Shown here: positions 28,082 to 37,522 of the stretch, one piece after another
Position numbering within the stretch: position 1 is the first letter of the stretch
How the letters are laid out: the number at the start of each line of letters is the position of its first letter
NCBI RefSeq assembly: GCF_021390715.1
Contig: NZ_JAJGWT010000005.1
Location: 64,650-128,649 of the forward strand
DNA: 64,000 nt
From: Tenacibaculum piscium
Lineage (GTDB): Bacteria > Bacteroidota > Bacteroidia > Flavobacteriales > Flavobacteriaceae
Direction of reading: 5' to 3'
Translations under genes and position numbers: made by a program
Notes under the pieces: generated by a model
What the model was told of the DNA's origin: nothing
Seen by the model: only the letters and a program-made list of their open reading frames with translations
The model's database searches: none

Positions 28082-28384
28082 TTAATTATTTTGATATTCT
28101 TTTATAATATTAATTAAATCATTTTTATAAAGTAAACCCGATTGCCGCCATAACATTTTATCATTTTTAAAGAGCATAAAAGTTGGCACACCTTTAATTT
28201 GATATTTTTTAGCGATTAAAGTATTTTTATCTACATCTATTTTTAAAATGATAATATCCTCTCCTAAATCATTTTTTAATTCCTTTAAAATAGGCGTCAT
28301 CATTTTACATGGCTGACACCAATCTGCATAAAAATCTATTAATACAGGCGTTTTTCCTTTTAAAATTGTTGTTAAATTATTCAT
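28082..28384 (-). CDS. Thioredoxin-family protein
   Basis: This 100-residue single thioredoxin fold has active site ADWCQPCKM (Cys23, Cys26) and the cis-proline loop GVPTFMLF. It lacks a signal peptide, so it acts in the cytoplasm as a disulfide reductase. The active site CQPC differs from the common CGPC, which may shift its redox potential. It follows the cytochrome lipoprotein gene by 14 bases and is probably co-transcribed. Confidence 0.92.
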   Translation of the reverse strand: MNNLTTILKGKTPVLIDFYADWCQPCKMMTPILKELKNDLGEDIIILKIDVDKNTLIAKKYQIKGVPTFMLFKNDKMLWRQSGLLYKNDLINIIKEYQNN

Positions 28385-28398
28385 TATTTACCGATGCT

Positions 28399-29406
28399 TT
28401 AATTTGTATAAGTGATACTCCAAATTCCTCGTACTTGATTGATATCATAATTTACGGCTTTATCCTTTGGATATAAATCAGCTAATTTTGTTAGTGTTTC
28501 TGGAGCTATTTGCGTTTTTGGTTTTCCATGACATTGCAGACACATCGCATTTGTTACAATCGGATAATAAAATGTTGTTTGCTGATTTTCTGTTGTTAAT
28601 AGTGGCGTAATTTTTTGTTTATTGGCAACTATTTTTTTGTAATTTTCTAGAATTTCCAATTCTTTTGCGTTTGCGATATTTTTAGGATTTCTAGGTTTAT
28701 CAGAAACTCGTTTAATTTTGGCGTTATATTTCAGTGCCATGCTATCCGTTAGTTTGTAGGCTTTTTCGTTACAAAATTTAAGTGCCGATAGGGTTCCTTT
28801 TTTCTGAATCGTTCCCATTAAATTTTTTCCTAACACTTTTTTAGTTCCTAAAGCGTAGCTTAAACCGATTTCAGCTTTTGATTTTTCGTGTGTTTTATGT
28901 TCGATAAAACTTGTTTTTCCTTCATTAAAATACGTTTTCCCTTTATGTTCTACCCAATGTTTTTGAAACCAAGAAGGCTCTGCTATTTTATAATCGAATA
29001 AATAATTCGCAATTTTTTCAATATCTTTTTTATCAAAAACTTGTTTTGGCATTACGCCAAATTTTTTAACAGCTCCACGCATTTTGGTTTTTTCTTGAGT
29101 CGGATTTGTTGCAAAACTGGTAAATTCCGCTATAAAATCTTCTTTTTTGGTGTTTTTTTGAATATAATGCGCTTTAACGGCAATCATCGGCGGAGCAATT
29201 CTATCTTTTTTTGATGTAGAAACATTATGACATACAAAACATTTTGTTTCTAATAATCTTTTTCCTTCATGTTCTTTTATTTCTTTTACAACTTTTATTT
29301 CTTTTGAATTTTCTTTTTTTGATATTTTTGCAACTTCTTTTTTTCCGTTGCAATTCACAAAAATAATGACCATTAATAAGCTAAAATATTTCAGGTATTT
29401 CCTCAT
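28399..29406 (-). CDS. Diheme cytochrome c lipoprotein with DUF3365 domain
   Basis: The 335-residue protein has a lipoprotein-type signal (MRKYLKYFSLLMVIIFVNC, lipid Cys19), so it is anchored facing the periplasm or cell surface. A first cytochrome c-like domain has CFVCH at 56-60. The second half (~165-335) resembles DUF3365 and contains CLQCH at 289-293. Two c-type hemes are therefore expected. DUF3365 domains act as sensors or small redox proteins; the role here is unknown. An inverted repeat of CRP/FNR type lies upstream of its promoter, which suggests control by redox, oxygen or nitric oxide. The thioredoxin gene follows. Confidence 0.85.
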   Translation of the reverse strand: MRKYLKYFSLLMVIIFVNCNGKKEVAKISKKENSKEIKVVKEIKEHEGKRLLETKCFVCHNVSTSKKDRIAPPMIAVKAHYIQKNTKKEDFIAEFTSFATNPTQEKTKMRGAVKKFGVMPKQVFDKKDIEKIANYLFDYKIAEPSWFQKHWVEHKGKTYFNEGKTSFIEHKTHEKSKAEIGLSYALGTKKVLGKNLMGTIQKKGTLSALKFCNEKAYKLTDSMALKYNAKIKRVSDKPRNPKNIANAKELEILENYKKIVANKQKITPLLTTENQQTTFYYPIVTNAMCLQCHGKPKTQIAPETLTKLADLYPKDKAVNYDINQVRGIWSITYTN

Positions 29407-29440
29407 CTTATTTTGTTTTTGTTATCTTGTTTTATTTTTA

Positions 29441-29448
29441 TAAAGATA
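29441..29448 (-). promoter_or_regulatory. -7-like box for the cytochrome gene
   Basis: TATCTTTA on the minus strand differs from TAnnTTTG in one base and lies 34 bases before the ATG. A weak -7 box fits an activator-dependent promoter. Confidence 0.45.
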
Positions 29449-29469
29449 CTTCAAAGCTCAAAAAATTAC

Positions 29470-29485
29470 TGTAACAGATGTTACA
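29470..29485. promoter_or_regulatory. CRP/FNR-type operator TGTAACAGATGTTACA
   Basis: A perfect inverted repeat TGTAAC-N4-GTTACA. Its centre is about 42 bases upstream of the start point predicted from the -7 box, the class II activator position for CRP/FNR-family regulators. The binding protein is inferred, not seen in the window. Confidence 0.6.
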
Positions 29486-29513
29486 ATAATTATCAAAAAT
29501 GAAAAAAAATGAA

Positions 29514-29583
29514 AAAACCGTAATTTCTTGTAAACTTTTACTTAGGTTTTGAATCTAAAAAAAGCCAAAGAAATTACGGTTTT
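29514..29583. terminator. Long-loop hairpin at the end of the ilv operon
   Basis: A perfect 16-bp stem (29514-29529 with 29568-29583; AAAACCGTAATTTCTT and complement) encloses a 38-base loop. On the minus strand a T-rich run follows the stem. It sits 23 bases after ilvA and probably ends the ilv transcript, despite the unusually large loop. Confidence 0.7.
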
Positions 29584-29605
29584 AAATTTTGATAAAAAAT
29601 ATATT

Positions 29606-30868
29606 TTATACTAAAAACTCAAATAAATTAGGTTTATCGTTTAAATATTCGCCATAAAAATTAAGCGCTTTCATTCTTTGGATTAAAGGTGCTAAATCTT
29701 CTTTTTTCATCAATTCAATTCCAACGACAGCTGGTGCATTTTCTTTACTTGATTTCTTGGAATATTCGAAAAAAGTAATATCATCATTTTCGCCTAAAAC
29801 ATCCATTAAAAAATCTTTTAACGCGCCTGCTCTTTGCGGAAATCGAATAATAAAATAATGTTTTAATTCGCTATATAATAAGGCACGTTCTTTAATTTCG
29901 GCAGTTCTAGCAATATCATTATTGCTTCCACTGATGACACAAACAACATTTTTACCTTTAATTTCTTCTGCAAAAAAATCTAAAGCAGTTATGGTTAAAG
30001 CACCTGCAGGTTCTACTACAATCGCTTCTTTATTATATAAATCTAAAATTGTTTGACACACTTTTCCTTCAGGAACGGTTATCATATCGTATAAATTTTC
30101 TTTACAGATATCAAAAGTTAACTTCCCTACTTGCTGGACTGCTGCCCCGTCAATAAATTTATCAATTTTAGCTAATTTAACATTTTCATTTGCCTCGATA
30201 GATGTTTTCATAGACGCTGCTCCAGCTGGTTCTACACCTATTACTTTGGTTGTTGGTGACAATAATTTAAAAATACTAGACACCCCAGAAGCCAAGCCAC
30301 CACCGCCCACGGGAACAAATACGTAATCGATAATTTCTTTAGATTGCTTTATAATTTCTAAACCAACGGTTGCCTGTCCTTCAATTATTTTTTGATCATC
30401 AAACGGATGTACAAATGTTTTACCTAAGGTATCGCATACGTTTTTTGCATATTTATAAGCATCATCAAAAGTATCGCCCGATAATTGAATATCAACATAA
30501 TCGCCTCCAAACATTTTAACTTGTTCTACTTTCTGTTTTGGCGTGGGTGCGGGCATTACAATTGTACCGTGAATTTGAAGCTTTTTACACGCAAAAGCAA
30601 CACCTTGTGCATGATTTCCCGCACTTGCACAAACAATTCCGTTTGCTCGTTGCGCTTGAGTTATCGAGCTTATTTTATTGTAAGCACCTCTAATTTTATA
30701 CGAACGAACTTGTTGTAAATCTTCTCTTTTTAAGAAGATATTCGCTTTATATTTTTCTGAATAAATATAATTATTTAATAATGGAGTTTCTATAGCCACA
30801 CCTTTTAGTGTGGCTACAGCCTCTTCTACTGCTTTTATTGTTGGAGTATAGATTGTTTTTACTAGCAT
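29606..30868 (-). CDS. ilvA: Threonine ammonia-lyase (biosynthetic)
   Basis: IlvA deaminates threonine to 2-oxobutyrate, the entry to isoleucine. The 420 residues have a PLP domain with Lys58 in VRSYKIRGAY, SAGNHAQGVAFAC, and the glycine loop PVGGGGLASGV. A single regulatory ACT-like domain (~325-420: YFIIRFPQRAGALKDFLMDVLG) is present, so feedback control by isoleucine is likely. It is the last gene of ilvD-ilvB-ilvN-ilvC-ilvA, one base after ilvC. Confidence 0.95.
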   Translation of the reverse strand: MLVKTIYTPTIKAVEEAVATLKGVAIETPLLNNYIYSEKYKANIFLKREDLQQVRSYKIRGAYNKISSITQAQRANGIVCASAGNHAQGVAFACKKLQIHGTIVMPAPTPKQKVEQVKMFGGDYVDIQLSGDTFDDAYKYAKNVCDTLGKTFVHPFDDQKIIEGQATVGLEIIKQSKEIIDYVFVPVGGGGLASGVSSIFKLLSPTTKVIGVEPAGAASMKTSIEANENVKLAKIDKFIDGAAVQQVGKLTFDICKENLYDMITVPEGKVCQTILDLYNKEAIVVEPAGALTITALDFFAEEIKGKNVVCVISGSNNDIARTAEIKERALLYSELKHYFIIRFPQRAGALKDFLMDVLGENDDITFFEYSKKSSKENAPAVVGIELMKKEDLAPLIQRMKALNFYGEYLNDKPNLFEFLV

Positions 30869-30869
30869 A

Positions 30870-32387
30870 TTAATGAAAAACTACGGCTTCTTTTTCTTCT
30901 TCTTGAGTTATTGTTTTCATGGCAGTCATTGACGCTCTTAATGTTTTACCAATCGCCTCAATTGGGTGATTTTGAATTGCCGTATTTACAGCGATTAACG
31001 CTAAATTATCTACTTCGTTTGAATTTGTCGCTGAATTTTTAAACGCTTTACCGATAACATTGGTATCAACAGTTTTCATAAAATCAACTAACAAAGGTTT
31101 TGCTGCGTGATCAAATAAATAACAACCATATTCTGCGGTATCAGAAATAATACGGTTCATTTCGTATAATTTTTTTCGAGCGACTGTGTTTGCAATTAAT
31201 GGTAATTCGTGTAACGATTCATAATATGCCGATTCTGCTTTAATTCCTGAAGCGACCATATTATCAAAAGCTAACTCTACTCCTGCTCTAACAAAAGCAA
31301 CCATTAACGTACCGTGATCAAAAAATTCTTGTTCACTAATTTCTGCAGATGTTGCAGGTGTTTTTTCGAAAGATGTTTCACCAGTTTCAGCTCTCCAAGA
31401 CAATAAATTAACATCATCATTTGCCCAATCTTCCATCATAGTTTTAGAAAAATGACCTGACATGATATCGTCCATATGCTTTATAAACAATGGCTCCATG
31501 ATTGTTTTTAATTCTTCTGAAATTTCAAAAGCTTTAATTTTTGCAGGGTTCGATAAACGATCCATCATGTTAGTAATTCCTCCATGCTTTAAAGCTTCTG
31601 TAATCACTTCCCAACCATATTGAATTAATTTAGATGCGTACGTAGGTTCAATTCCTTCTTCAATCATTCTTTCAAATGATAAAATAGAAGCTGTTTGTAA
31701 CACTCCACATAAAATGGTTTGTTCTCCCATTAAATCTGATTTTACCTCAGCTACGAAAGACGATTCTAAAACACCTGCTTTATGTCCGCCTGTTGCTACT
31801 GCGTATGCTTTTGCTTGTGCCCATCCTTTATTTTCAGGGTCATTTTCTGGGTGAACTGCAATTAAAGTTGGCACACCAAACCCTCTTTTATATTCTTCTC
31901 TTACTTCCGTTCCAGGACATTTTGGAGCGACCATGATTACTGTTAAATCTTCACGAATTTGCATTCCTTCTTCTACGATATTAAAACCGTGAGAATATGA
32001 TAACGTTGCTCCTTTTTTCATTAAAGGCATTACCGTATTTACAACGCTGGTATGTTGTTTATCTGGCGTTAAATTTAAGACTAAATCAGCCGTAGGAATT
32101 AAGGCTTCAAAAGTATCAACATTAAAATTATTTTCAGAGGCATTTTTAAACGACGCTCTTTTTTCTTGAATTGCTGCAGCACGTAATGCGTAAGAAACAT
32201 CTAAACCTGAATCTCTCATGTTTAAACCTTGATTTAAACCTTGCGCTCCACAACCGATAATGACTACTTTTTTTCCTTCTAATGCTTTTACGCCGTCAGA
32301 AAATTCTGAAGCGTTCATAAATCTACATTTTGCTAATTGTGCTAATTTTCCTGCTAATGATAATGTATTGAAATAATTTGTTGCCAT
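30870..32387 (-). CDS. ilvC: Ketol-acid reductoisomerase (long, class II)
   Basis: IlvC isomerises and reduces acetolactate and acetohydroxybutyrate in valine and isoleucine synthesis, with NADPH and magnesium. At 505 residues it is the long E. coli/plant type with a duplicated C-terminal knotted domain. The nucleotide site shows [29 protein letters not shown], then LNLTPDKQH and [18 protein letters not shown]. Substrate and metal residues appear in [12 protein letters not shown]. It lies between ilvN and ilvA in the operon. Confidence 0.97.
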   Translation of the reverse strand: MATNYFNTLSLAGKLAQLAKCRFMNASEFSDGVKALEGKKVVIIGCGAQGLNQGLNMRDSGLDVSYALRAAAIQEKRASFKNASENNFNVDTFEALIPTADLVLNLTPDKQHTSVVNTVMPLMKKGATLSYSHGFNIVEEGMQIREDLTVIMVAPKCPGTEVREEYKRGFGVPTLIAVHPENDPENKGWAQAKAYAVATGGHKAGVLESSFVAEVKSDLMGEQTILCGVLQTASILSFERMIEEGIEPTYASKLIQYGWEVITEALKHGGITNMMDRLSNPAKIKAFEISEELKTIMEPLFIKHMDDIMSGHFSKTMMEDWANDDVNLLSWRAETGETSFEKTPATSAEISEQEFFDHGTLMVAFVRAGVELAFDNMVASGIKAESAYYESLHELPLIANTVARKKLYEMNRIISDTAEYGCYLFDHAAKPLLVDFMKTVDTNVIGKAFKNSATNSNEVDNLALIAVNTAIQNHPIEAIGKTLRASMTAMKTITQEEEKEAVVFH

Positions 32388-32429
32388 TTTTATAGTTGTT
32401 TGGTGTTGTTGTTTTTTACTTATTTCTGA

Positions 32430-32963
32430 TTAATTATTTACTGATAATAAGCTTGATATTTTCATTTCATCTTTGGTAATTGCAATACGTCCTGAGCGAA
32501 CAAATTGCATAATTCCGTGCTTATCTAAGGTATGATATAAATCTTCAATTTCTTCTTTTGTTCCTGATTTTTCAAGGACAAAAAAATCTTTATTAATATT
32601 GATAACTCTCGATTTACTACTATTTATAATTGTTTGAATTTCATCATTTTCGAGTAATGATTTAGAACTCAATTTAAACAAGCAAGATTCTTGATAAATC
32701 GTATGTTCATCAGTATGATAATACGCTTTAATTACCTCTACTTGTTTTTCTATTTGCCCGATAATTTTTTTAATTTGTTCTTCGGATACTTTTACTAATA
32801 GGGTAAATCTTGAAACGCTTTTTATTTCTGATTTAGAAATATTCATGCTTTCAATATTGATATTTCTTCTTAAAAAGATTCCTGAAATTCTATTCAACAA
32901 TCCTACATTATTTTCTGTATAAACAGAAACGGTATATGTTTGTTTATTTTCCATGTTTTCCAT
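32430..32963 (-). CDS. ilvN: Acetolactate synthase small (regulatory) subunit
   Basis: The 177-residue ACT-domain protein carries VSVYTENNVGLLNRISGIFLRRNINIESMNIS near the start, the site where valine binds in related subunits. It stimulates and gives feedback control to the large subunit IlvB, whose gene ends 12 bases upstream. The second half is a typical second ACT-like domain, somewhat diverged from the E. coli IlvH pattern. Confidence 0.93.
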   Translation of the reverse strand: MENMENKQTYTVSVYTENNVGLLNRISGIFLRRNINIESMNISKSEIKSVSRFTLLVKVSEEQIKKIIGQIEKQVEVIKAYYHTDEHTIYQESCLFKLSSKSLLENDEIQTIINSSKSRVININKDFFVLEKSGTKEEIEDLYHTLDKHGIMQFVRSGRIAITKDEMKISSLLSVNN

Positions 32964-32975
32964 AATTACGATATT

Positions 32976-34709
32976 TTACGATAATCTTATATCTGAAACT
33001 GATGCTCCTGTTTCTATCATCGGAAACACATTATTTTCTTTTTCTACACAAACTTCCAAGAAGTAAGCGTCTTTAGATGCCATCATTTCTTTAACCGTGC
33101 TTGCTAAATCTTCTCTTTTAGTAACTCTTTTTGCATCGATGCTATATCCTTTTGCGATTGCTACAAAATCAGGATTTGTCATTTCTGTTGATGCGTATCT
33201 TTTATCAAAAAATAGTTGTTGCCATTGGCGAACCATTCCTAAAAATTCGTTGTTAAGTACGACAATTTTCACCGCTGTTTTATTCTGTAAAATAGTTCCT
33301 AATTCTTGAATAGTCATTTGAAAACCACCATCACCAGCAATCATTACAACTTCTCTTTCGGGTGCGCCCATTTTCGCCCCGATTGCGGCAGGTAATGCAA
33401 ACCCCATGGTTCCTAATCCGCCAGAGGTAATATTACTTTTTGTTTTGTTAAATTTCGCATAACGACAGGTAAACATTTGATGTTGCCCAACATCAGAAAC
33501 AATAATAGCATCACCACCAGAAGCGATATTTATTTCCTTTAGAACCTCCGCCATAGTTAAGCCATCTTTTGATGGAAATAAATCTTCTTTCTTTACTTTA
33601 TCATATTCGATGGCTTCTAATTTGGTGAATTCTGCTAGCCATTCAGTATGTTTATTTTGGTTGATTAACGGTAAAATTTCGGCTAAACTTTCTTTAACAT
33701 CACCTAAAACAGGTACGTCTGCTTTTACATTTTTATCAATTTCGGCAGGATCTATTTCAAAATGAATGACCTTTGCTTGTTTGGCGTATTTACTTAAATC
33801 ACCAGTAACACGGTCATCAAAACGCATTCCGACAGCAATTAACACATCGCATTCATTGGTTAAAACATTGGGTGCATAATTTCCGTGCATACCAACCATA
33901 CCAATATTTAGTTGATGATCGGTTGGCAATGCTGATAACCCTAAAATTGTCCAAGCTGAAGGAATATCTGCTTTTTCAATAAACGTTTTAAACTCTTGTT
34001 CTGCTTCTCCTAAAATAACACCTTGTCCAAAAACAACTAAAGGTTTTTTAGCCTTGTTGATTAATGCTGCAGCCGCTTTAACTTGTGTTAAATCAACGTC
34101 TGGTTTTGCTTTATAACTACGTATTGATGTACATTTTTCATATTCAAAATCGAACATTTCGAACTGCGCATCTTTAGTAATATCAATTAAAACAGGTCCT
34201 GGACGACCAGATTTTGCGATATAAAATGCTTTTGCAAAAATTTCAGGAATTTCCGAAGCTTTTGTAATTTGATAATTCCATTTGGTTACAGGCGTAGAAA
34301 TACCAACAATATCAGTTTCTTGAAAAGCATCCGACCCTAATAAATGAGAAGCTACTTGCCCAGTGATACAAACCATTGGCGTAGAATCTATTTGTGCATC
34401 GGCAATTCCTGTAATTAAATTGGTAGCTCCAGGCCCCGAGGTTGCAATTGCTACTCCTACTTTTCCTGTTGCTCTGGCAAAACCTTGTGCGGCGTGTGTT
34501 GCTCCTTGTTCATGACGTGTTAATACGTGGTTTATTTTGCCTTCGTATTTGTACAATTCATCATAAACTGGCATAATTGCGCCACCAGGATATCCATAAA
34601 TTAAATCTGCTCCTTCTTCAAGTAAACATTTTACAACAGCTTCTGCGCCAGAAATGTGTACTTTTTGCTTAGTAGCTATTGTTGATGTTGGTTCAGTTTT
34701 CGTGTTCAT
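32976..34709 (-). CDS. ilvB: Acetolactate synthase large subunit
   Basis: IlvB is the TPP- and FAD-dependent catalytic subunit making acetolactate or acetohydroxybutyrate. Start chosen at ATG 34709 (MNTKTEPTSTIATKQKVHIS); a longer in-frame opening would overlap ilvD and lacks family support. The 577 residues show YGYPGGAIMPVYDEL, the catalytic glutamate in LTRHEQGATHAA, GRPGPVLIDITKD, and the TPP motif GDGGFQMTIQELGT with NNEFLGMVRQWQ. Confidence 0.96.
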   Translation of the reverse strand: MNTKTEPTSTIATKQKVHISGAEAVVKCLLEEGADLIYGYPGGAIMPVYDELYKYEGKINHVLTRHEQGATHAAQGFARATGKVGVAIATSGPGATNLITGIADAQIDSTPMVCITGQVASHLLGSDAFQETDIVGISTPVTKWNYQITKASEIPEIFAKAFYIAKSGRPGPVLIDITKDAQFEMFDFEYEKCTSIRSYKAKPDVDLTQVKAAAALINKAKKPLVVFGQGVILGEAEQEFKTFIEKADIPSAWTILGLSALPTDHQLNIGMVGMHGNYAPNVLTNECDVLIAVGMRFDDRVTGDLSKYAKQAKVIHFEIDPAEIDKNVKADVPVLGDVKESLAEILPLINQNKHTEWLAEFTKLEAIEYDKVKKEDLFPSKDGLTMAEVLKEINIASGGDAIIVSDVGQHQMFTCRYAKFNKTKSNITSGGLGTMGFALPAAIGAKMGAPEREVVMIAGDGGFQMTIQELGTILQNKTAVKIVVLNNEFLGMVRQWQQLFFDKRYASTEMTNPDFVAIAKGYSIDAKRVTKREDLASTVKEMMASKDAYFLEVCVEKENNVFPMIETGASVSDIRLS

Positions 34710-34720
34710 AATTTCAGCGA

Positions 34721-36400
34721 TTAAAATGCATCGGTAACACATCCTTTCGATGCTGATGCTACTGTTTTTGCGTATTTATATAAAATTCCTTTTTTGTGTT
34801 TTAATGCAGGAGCAACCCAACGTTTTCTTCTTTCTGCTAATTCTTCTTCTGAAATTAAAACATTTATCGTATTATCTTCGGCACTAATTTTAATTTTATC
34901 ACCTGTTTTCAGTAAAGCGATATTTCCTCCAGATTGTGCTTCAGGCGTAATATGTCCTACTACGAACCCGTGTGTTCCTCCAGAGAAACGACCATCGGTA
35001 ATTAAAGCGACCGATTTTCCTAAACCAGCACCCATAATTAATGATGTTGGTTTTAACATTTCAGGCATTCCTGGTCCTCCTTTTGGTCCAACATATCGAA
35101 TAACGACGACATCTCCTTTTTCCACTTCTCCATTTGATATTCCTGTATTTGCGGCTTGTTCACCATCATAAACAACTGCTTTTCCTTCAAAAAGTAAGCC
35201 TTCATTTCCTGAAATTTTAGCAACAGCTCCTTCACTGGCTAAATTCCCATAAATTATTTGAATATTTCCTGATGTTTTTAACGCTTTATCTGTTGGATGA
35301 ATTACATCTTGTGCTTCAAATTCCATTGGCGTAACATCGGCTAAATTCTCGGCTAAAGTTTTTCCTGTAACGGTTAAACAATCGCCATGTAAATAGCCAT
35401 TATCTAACAAATATTTCATAATTGCAGGCGTTCCTCCTACTGAATGAACATCTTCCATTAAATATTTTCCTGAAGGTTTTAAATCAGCAATTAAAGGAGT
35501 TCTATCACTTACTTTTTGAAAATCATCTAACGTAAAATCAATATCTGCAGCATGTGCAATTGCTAAAAAGTGCAATACCGCATTGGTTGATCCGCCTAAA
35601 GCATTTACAAGTGCAATAGCATTTTCTATTGATTTTTTAGAGATAATATCCAAAGGTTTTAAATCTAAAATCAATAAATTTTTAATTGCCAAAGCGGTTC
35701 TTTCAGCTTCGGATAATTTATTAGGATTTTCGGCAGGAATTGAAGAATTATAAGGCAATGAAAACCCCATACATTCAATTGCGGAAGCCATGGTATTAGC
35801 GGTGTACATTCCGCCACAAGCTCCTGCACCTGGAATCGCTCTTTTGATAATTTCTTTATATTCATCTTCGTCAATTTCGCCTGCGACTTTTTGCCCTAAA
35901 GCTTCAAAAGCCGATACGATATTTAATTTTTTTCCTTTATAATTTCCAGAAGCGATTGTTCCACCATACATCATAATTGACGGACGATTTAAACGTAACA
36001 TCGCAATAACAGCACCAGGCATATTTTTATCGCAACCAACTACGGAAACTAGTGCATCGTAACTTTGTGCGTTCATGACTATTTCAATAGAATCGGCAAT
36101 AACATCTCTTGATGCTAATGAATAATTCATTCCTGAAGTTCCCATAGAAATTCCATCAGAAACACCAATTGTATTAAAACCTAGACCGACTAAACCTGCA
36201 ATTTTTGTTTCAATTTTAACTTCTGATGCCAGATTATTCAAGTGCATATTACACGGATTTCCATCATATCCTGTACTTGCAATACCAACTTGAGCTTTAC
36301 TCATATCTTCTTCTGTTAAGCCCACGGCATATAACATTGCTTGAGAAGCTGGTTGCGATTCGTCTTGTGTTAATCTACGACTGTGTTTATTTAATTCCAT
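34721..36400 (-). CDS. ilvD: Dihydroxy-acid dehydratase
   Basis: IlvD is an iron-sulfur enzyme that dehydrates dihydroxy acids to the 2-keto precursors of valine and isoleucine. The 559 residues include cluster cysteines in [11 protein letters not shown] and [15 protein letters not shown], and the conserved [16 protein letters not shown] near the C-terminus. It is the first structural gene after the leader peptide and attenuator, and ilvB begins 11 bases after its stop. Confidence 0.97.
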   Translation of the reverse strand: MELNKHSRRLTQDESQPASQAMLYAVGLTEEDMSKAQVGIASTGYDGNPCNMHLNNLASEVKIETKIAGLVGLGFNTIGVSDGISMGTSGMNYSLASRDVIADSIEIVMNAQSYDALVSVVGCDKNMPGAVIAMLRLNRPSIMMYGGTIASGNYKGKKLNIVSAFEALGQKVAGEIDEDEYKEIIKRAIPGAGACGGMYTANTMASAIECMGFSLPYNSSIPAENPNKLSEAERTALAIKNLLILDLKPLDIISKKSIENAIALVNALGGSTNAVLHFLAIAHAADIDFTLDDFQKVSDRTPLIADLKPSGKYLMEDVHSVGGTPAIMKYLLDNGYLHGDCLTVTGKTLAENLADVTPMEFEAQDVIHPTDKALKTSGNIQIIYGNLASEGAVAKISGNEGLLFEGKAVVYDGEQAANTGISNGEVEKGDVVVIRYVGPKGGPGMPEMLKPTSLIMGAGLGKSVALITDGRFSGGTHGFVVGHITPEAQSGGNIALLKTGDKIKISAEDNTINVLISEEELAERRKRWVAPALKHKKGILYKYAKTVASASKGCVTDAF

Positions 36401-36672
36401 TTTACTTTCTTTTCTTTTTTAACCTAAATACAACGAGTTCTATTTTTTATCGTTTTATTGTTTTCATTATAATTTTCTAACTTATTTGAACCTGTTGTAA
36501 CTTTGTTACTCAAAATTATTTAATTCATAGAACATCTATTGTATAATTTCTATAATTTAATGATATCTACAAACGCCTTTTACGACTCAAACACCTAATT
36601 ACCAAATACTTAAATTATTTATTTTCTAATATTCAATAGCCTATTTTTTTATAAATTTTAAATAATAGCCAT
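36401..36672 (-). other. Untranslated region between the attenuator and ilvD
   Basis: This 272-base AT-rich stretch holds no open frame I can support. It contains a short inverted repeat GTAAC-TTT-GTTAC at 36497-36509. Readthrough of the attenuator would place it in the ilvD 5' leader. Confidence 0.6.
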
Positions 36673-36699
36673 AAAAAAAACTCCCTAAAAAATAGGAAG
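36673..36699 (-). terminator. Attenuator terminator ahead of ilvD
   Basis: On the minus strand CTTCCTA (36699-36693) pairs with TAGGGAG (36687-36681) around a TTTTT loop (7 bp, one G-U), followed by eight T (36680-36673). The 5' arm ATAGGAAG-binding sequence (36699-36692) is also an exact 8-base complement of ATAGGAAG (36736-36729), which spans the leader stop codon. This gives an antiterminator alternative. See the leader peptide entry. Confidence 0.85.
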
Positions 36700-36732
36700 C
36701 TTTCAATTTATAATTATAAAAATATATACTTC

Positions 36733-36795
36733 CTATCCTTGCAAAATAATTACAATGACAATAATAGAAATAATATTTAAAATTTGTTTTTTCAT
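36733..36795 (-). CDS. Branched-chain amino acid leader peptide (attenuator)
   Basis: A 20-codon frame with ATG start (36795) and TAG stop. The peptide is MKKQILNII followed by SIIVIVIILQG. It has 8 Ile (all ATT), 2 Val and 2 Leu, so 12 of 20 residues are branched-chain amino acids. It lies ~330 bases upstream of ilvD, followed immediately by a terminator. The segment around its stop codon can pair with the 5' arm of that terminator. The layout is that of translation-coupled attenuation: stalling at Ile codons would favour the antiterminator, and complete translation would mask it and let the terminator form. A possible -7 box CATATTTG (36812-36805) would give a very short leader before the ATG. 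Confidence 0.85.
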   Translation of the reverse strand: MKKQILNIISIIVIVIILQG

Positions 36796-36872
36796 TTGAT
36801 TCTGCAAATATGCATGTTTTTTATTAAAGTATCCTAGGTAATTTCAATTTATTTTGATAAAAAATATAATTA

Positions 36873-36956
36873 TTATATAATCGTACTTTGTCCAGTATGG
36901 ATATTTTTAAAATTGATGTTGCTATCTTCCTGATTATAAATAAAATCGCCGACTTT
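36873..36956 (-). pseudogene. Duplicated 3' end of leuB (remnant)
   Basis: This 84-base stretch matches 38962-39057 inside leuB. There is one substitution and one 12-base in-frame gap. Read on the minus strand it encodes VGDF, then IYNQEDSNINFKNIHTGQST, then II and a stop, which is the leuB C-terminus without IEDY. It has no start and is a fragment. It marks the far edge of a 2-kb insertion between leuB and the ilv attenuator. Confidence 0.92.
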
Positions 36957-36967
36957 TCTTGATAATA

Positions 36968-37510
36968 TTACTTTATAATTTTCAATATTTCTAAAAGTCT
37001 GGGGATTTTATCAACTTGCGTTTCTGTCCAAAAAGTATAATTTTTAATTTTACTATCGTCGTAACTATTAAGTTTTATCGTTAATCTTCTATTTTTTTCA
37101 TAAACAAAATACGATAAAGTCATTTCATTTGCCTTAAAAATAAATTCAGAGGACTTATCTTTGAATCTTAAATCTAAATTTGGAATTACATTCTTCTCAA
37201 TAAAATTAATAAATTCGTTGATTTCTTCTATTCCAATCCAAGCAGTTTTAAATACATCAGGTTTTTTAATCTTCATATCTAACTGTAAAGCATTCGTTTT
37301 TTCTCCAGTTTTTAAATTGATAACCTCAATTGGATAAAATTCTACTGTTTCTCCAATTCCAGATTTAAACTTCGCTATTGTTGTCCAATCTTTATTAATT
37401 CTAGTAAATTTAGCTTTATCTATAAATTTTCTAGTTGAAGATTCGATATTTTGTCCAAATGAAATTGAAATTACCGCTAAAAATAAGAACCCTAAAATTT
37501 GTTTTTTCAT
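36968..37510 (-). CDS. Secreted protein of unknown function
   Basis: The 180-residue protein has a signal peptide (MKKQILGFLFLAVISISFGQ) and a small mixed alpha/beta body. I recognise no family. Visible features are a central TAWIGIEEINEFINFIEKNVIP segment and a lysine-rich composition; cysteines are absent. It lies 12 bases after the end of the full-length Sel1 frame and just before the leuB remnant, so it belongs to the inserted module. It may act with the Sel1-repeat protein in the periplasm. Confidence 0.75.
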   Translation of the reverse strand: MKKQILGFLFLAVISISFGQNIESSTRKFIDKAKFTRINKDWTTIAKFKSGIGETVEFYPIEVINLKTGEKTNALQLDMKIKKPDVFKTAWIGIEEINEFINFIEKNVIPNLDLRFKDKSSEFIFKANEMTLSYFVYEKNRRLTIKLNSYDDSKIKNYTFWTETQVDKIPRLLEILKIIK

Positions 37511-37522
37511 AATTGTTTTTTT

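Noticed and set aside
34710..34742. Longer IlvB start overlapping ilvD
   Set aside because: The extra residues ([11 protein letters not shown]) are not family-like and the ATG at 34709 gives the normal N-terminus.
36497..36509. GTAAC-TTT-GTTAC near ilvD as a second CRP/FNR-type site
   Set aside because: The spacer is 3 rather than 4 bases, the flanks do not match the site at 29470-29485, and no promoter box is placed suitably.
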